Shown: one piece after another, positions 5,479 through 7,190 of the stretch | Layout: each line of letters starts with the position of its first letter | How positions within the stretch are numbered: the first letter of the stretch is position 1 | Translations under genes and position numbers: made by a program | NCBI GenBank assembly: GCA_030728545.1 | Contig: JANQZQ010000068.1 | Span: 16,613-23,802 of the forward strand | Reading direction: 5' to 3' | Length of the DNA: 7,190 nt | Origin: Ilumatobacteraceae bacterium | Lineage (GTDB): Bacteria; Actinomycetota; Acidimicrobiia; Acidimicrobiales; Ilumatobacteraceae | The notes under the pieces: model-generated | Databases searched by the model: none | What the model was told of the DNA's origin: nothing | The model's input: the letters and a program-made list of their open reading frames with translations, nothing else

Positions 5479-6240
5479 ATGATTCGCGTCGGCGTCGTCG
5501 GTGCAGCAGGGCGCATGGGCGCCACCGTCTGTGCCGCCGTCGCCGCCGATTCGGCGCTGCAACTTGTTGCCGCCATTGACACAACAGGTGACGCAACCGC
5601 CCAAGGTGTGCCCATCAATCGCGAGTTGAAAGCGCTTGCTGATGCTCAGGTCGACGTGGTCGTGGATTTCACAGTTGCCGCAGCAGCGCGAGTCACCTTG
5701 CCGTGGCTCGCCTTGCACGGCGTGCATGCCGTCGTTGGCACCACTGGTTTTAGTGATGCCGATCTAGCAACATTCAAACAACAGTTCACCCGCAGCAACT
5801 GTTTGATCGCCCCTAATTTTGCCATTGGCGCTGTGCTGATGATGCGTTTTGCCGAACTTGCCGCCCCATTTTTTGACACTGCCGAGATCATCGAAGTGCA
5901 TCACGACGGCAAGGCAGACTCGCCGTCGGGCACCGCAGTGTCAACTGCTGCGCGCATGGCAGCAGCCAGTAGCGAGTGGGCCAAAGACCCAACCACGCAC
6001 GAGGCAATTGCTGGTGCGCGAGGTGCAAAAGGCCCGGCAGATATTCGTATTCATGCCGTGCGCATGCGTGGTGCAGTCGCCAATCAAGAAGTGGTGCTTG
6101 GCACCCAAGGCCAAACATTGACCATTCGCCACGACACCATTGACCGGGTCAGTTTCATGCCTGGGGTAGTTATCGCTTGCAAAAAAATTGCCGAGTACCC
6201 GGGCGTGACGCTCGGACTCGATGCGCTTCTTGGCATCTAG
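5479..6240 (+). CDS. dapB: 4-hydroxy-tetrahydrodipicolinate reductase
   Basis: DapB reduces 4-hydroxy-tetrahydrodipicolinate with NAD(P)H in the diaminopimelate pathway, feeding lysine and peptidoglycan synthesis in the cytoplasm. The 253-residue protein begins directly with the Rossmann motif GAAGRMG (8-14), which fixes the start at 5479. It continues with D34 near the nucleotide ribose, DFT (63-65), GTTG (87-90) and APNFAIG (111-117). The catalytic/substrate block EVHHDGKADSPSGTA (139-153) holds the conserved H141-H142 and K145. The C-terminal half carries RGAVANQEVVLG (197-208) and SFMPGVVIA. Length is normal. No convincing Shine-Dalgarno is visible in the 3-nt gap or the end of pnp, so translation may depend on coupling to pnp. 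In many actinobacteria an M16 peptidase gene sits between pnp and dapB; here nothing does. The next gene converges after 12 bp. Confidence 0.97.
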   Translation: MIRVGVVGAAGRMGATVCAAVAADSALQLVAAIDTTGDATAQGVPINRELKALADAQVDVVVDFTVAAAARVTLPWLALHGVHAVVGTTGFSDADLATFKQQFTRSNCLIAPNFAIGAVLMMRFAELAAPFFDTAEIIEVHHDGKADSPSGTAVSTAARMAAASSEWAKDPTTHEAIAGARGAKGPADIRIHAVRMRGAVANQEVVLGTQGQTLTIRHDTIDRVSFMPGVVIACKKIAEYPGVTLGLDALLGI

Positions 6241-6252
6241 CCGTTCATCGCC

Positions 6253-7179
6253 TTATTTGTCGCGCGACAATACTTCTGACGCTTTTTGTACGAGGAGTTC
6301 TCGTTCGATGTTGGTCAGCGGGCGAGTGGTGCGCACGTTAAGTTCCACGCGATCACCTTCGGTGCCCGCGGCTTGAATCTCGTCAATGAACAACACGGTC
6401 GTTAGGCCCTTAGTGCCTGCCAGGTCGCGCACTGTGGTGGACACACGCTCAGCATTGCTGCCGGCGACGTCGAACTGTAGAGATTCGCGCACGGGTTCTT
6501 GGCTGAGATTGCGAACTACGTCAAGTTTGGAATGGGGAATATGAAACGTGCTACTACCATCGCGCAGGCGTGTGGTGATCATTCCAACATGCTCAACGGT
6601 TGCCCGCACGGGTTTATCCCAGCCGAGACTCGCTTCAATTTCGTCACCCACACCAAAGCGGTCTTCTAAGAGCACGGCTAATCCCGTGAGGTAGTCGCCA
6701 ACTCGATGCTGCCCACCGATGGCAATTGCCACACCAAGAAAGCCAGCACTTGACAAAAAGAACGCCGCATCCAAGTCGAGCACACTGAACACCGCGATAG
6801 CGGCAATAATCCACAGCACAAAACTGGTGAGTTGATGCAACATGCCAGTGGCCGCTTCGATGCGTTGGCGTCGGCGATTTTCACCACTTTCAAGTGTTTC
6901 GGCACCGACGCGTCGCATCGTATTTTTCCACCAGCCTTTGCCGCGACCAGGTTTGCTGTCGGCCACTTTGCGAACCACGATTCGCAGAATCGCATATGTG
7001 ATTCGAGTGAGCACAAAACAGCCGACGACGATGGCAATTGCAATCACGGGTCGTGTGAGAAATCTTTGGACACCGCCCACTTCTTCTTCGGCGGCGAGCA
7101 GAACCAATGGCAGTAGCGCTGTGATGTTCACCCCTTCAGTGTGGCGGACGATTGACACCGTGCGTCGGCACCCATTCAT
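6253..7179 (-). CDS. MscS-family mechanosensitive ion channel
   Basis: MscS-type channels open under membrane tension and release solutes during osmotic downshock. This 308-residue protein has the small-MscS layout. A hydrophobic helix at about 41-68 is followed by a basic, charged loop (about 70-110), a second helix (about 112-135) and a pore-lining third helix (about 139-157). The pore helix runs into GGQHRVGDYLTG (155-166) and LLEDRFGVGDEIE (170-182), the family signature. The beta domain follows, with VEHVGMITTRLRDG (195-208) and IPHSKLDVVRNLS (214-226), corresponding to the usual IPN-x(n)-N-S motif. A short alpha/beta C-terminal domain ends at 308. The pore motif has GGQ where GAQ is common. 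The ATG at 7179 has only a weak, close AGG upstream. The frame remains open to the window edge, so the start could lie outside, or later at the GTG at 7131. Family is secure, start is not. Confidence 0.9.
   Translation of the reverse strand: MNGCRRTVSIVRHTEGVNITALLPLVLLAAEEEVGGVQRFLTRPVIAIAIVVGCFVLTRITYAILRIVVRKVADSKPGRGKGWWKNTMRRVGAETLESGENRRRQRIEAATGMLHQLTSFVLWIIAAIAVFSVLDLDAAFFLSSAGFLGVAIAIGGQHRVGDYLTGLAVLLEDRFGVGDEIEASLGWDKPVRATVEHVGMITTRLRDGSSTFHIPHSKLDVVRNLSQEPVRESLQFDVAGSNAERVSTTVRDLAGTKGLTTVLFIDEIQAAGTEGDRVELNVRTTRPLTNIERELLVQKASEVLSRDK
6257..6270. repeat. Perfect 14-bp palindrome at the 3' end of the MscS-like gene
   Basis: TTGTCGCGCGACAA is fully self-complementary and covers the last sense codons of the channel gene, in the dapB/MscS convergence zone. 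It could form a short hairpin in both transcripts, but no T-run follows on either side. A terminator role is therefore weak, and coding coincidence is possible. Confidence 0.4.
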
Positions 7180-7190
7180 TAGCCTGCAAT

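Overview
The window is dense, ordinary-looking bacterial chromosome: seven protein genes and no stretch over about 200 bases without one. There are no rRNA or tRNA genes, insertion sequences, phage genes or CRISPR arrays. GC content is moderate (mid-50s percent by eye). The rpsO-pnp-dapB order, the short GTG/ATG-start genes and the protein flavour suggest an actinobacterium, possibly a moderate-GC lineage such as the Acidimicrobiia. That placement is inference from gene order and sequence style, not a phylogeny.

Layout from left to right. (1) A membrane-anchored SPFH/band-7 (stomatin-like) protein on + at 27-1025. (2) Converging on it from the right, a two-gene minus-strand unit: riboflavin synthase (ribE, GTG start at 2412) followed by a fusion of an AroQ-type chorismate mutase to a VOC/glyoxalase-fold domain (1055-1816). 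The two overlap by an ATGA and are probably translationally coupled. (3) A 193-bp divergent intergenic region (2413-2605) with several inverted repeats, which must carry the control signals for ribE leftward and rpsO rightward. (4) A plus-strand unit: rpsO (ribosomal protein S15), a strong intercistronic stem-loop, pnp (polynucleotide phosphorylase) with a repetitive Arg/Gly/Asp-rich C-terminal tail, and dapB only 3 nt downstream. (5) Converging on dapB, an MscS-type mechanosensitive channel on the minus strand whose 5' end lies at the window edge.

How the genes work together. rpsO-pnp is a classic translation/RNA-decay pair, and its intercistronic hairpin resembles the RNase III processing site through which pnp is autoregulated in enterobacteria. 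dapB (lysine and peptidoglycan precursor synthesis) rides at the end of that unit. The minus-strand pair joins flavin synthesis to an enzyme at the chorismate branch point.

I found no clearly new system. The observations most worth a second look are the chorismate mutase-VOC fusion, the repetitive PNPase tail with its 50-bp perfect DNA repeat, and the structured RNA around rpsO (a leader with tandem hairpins and the rpsO-pnp stem-loop).
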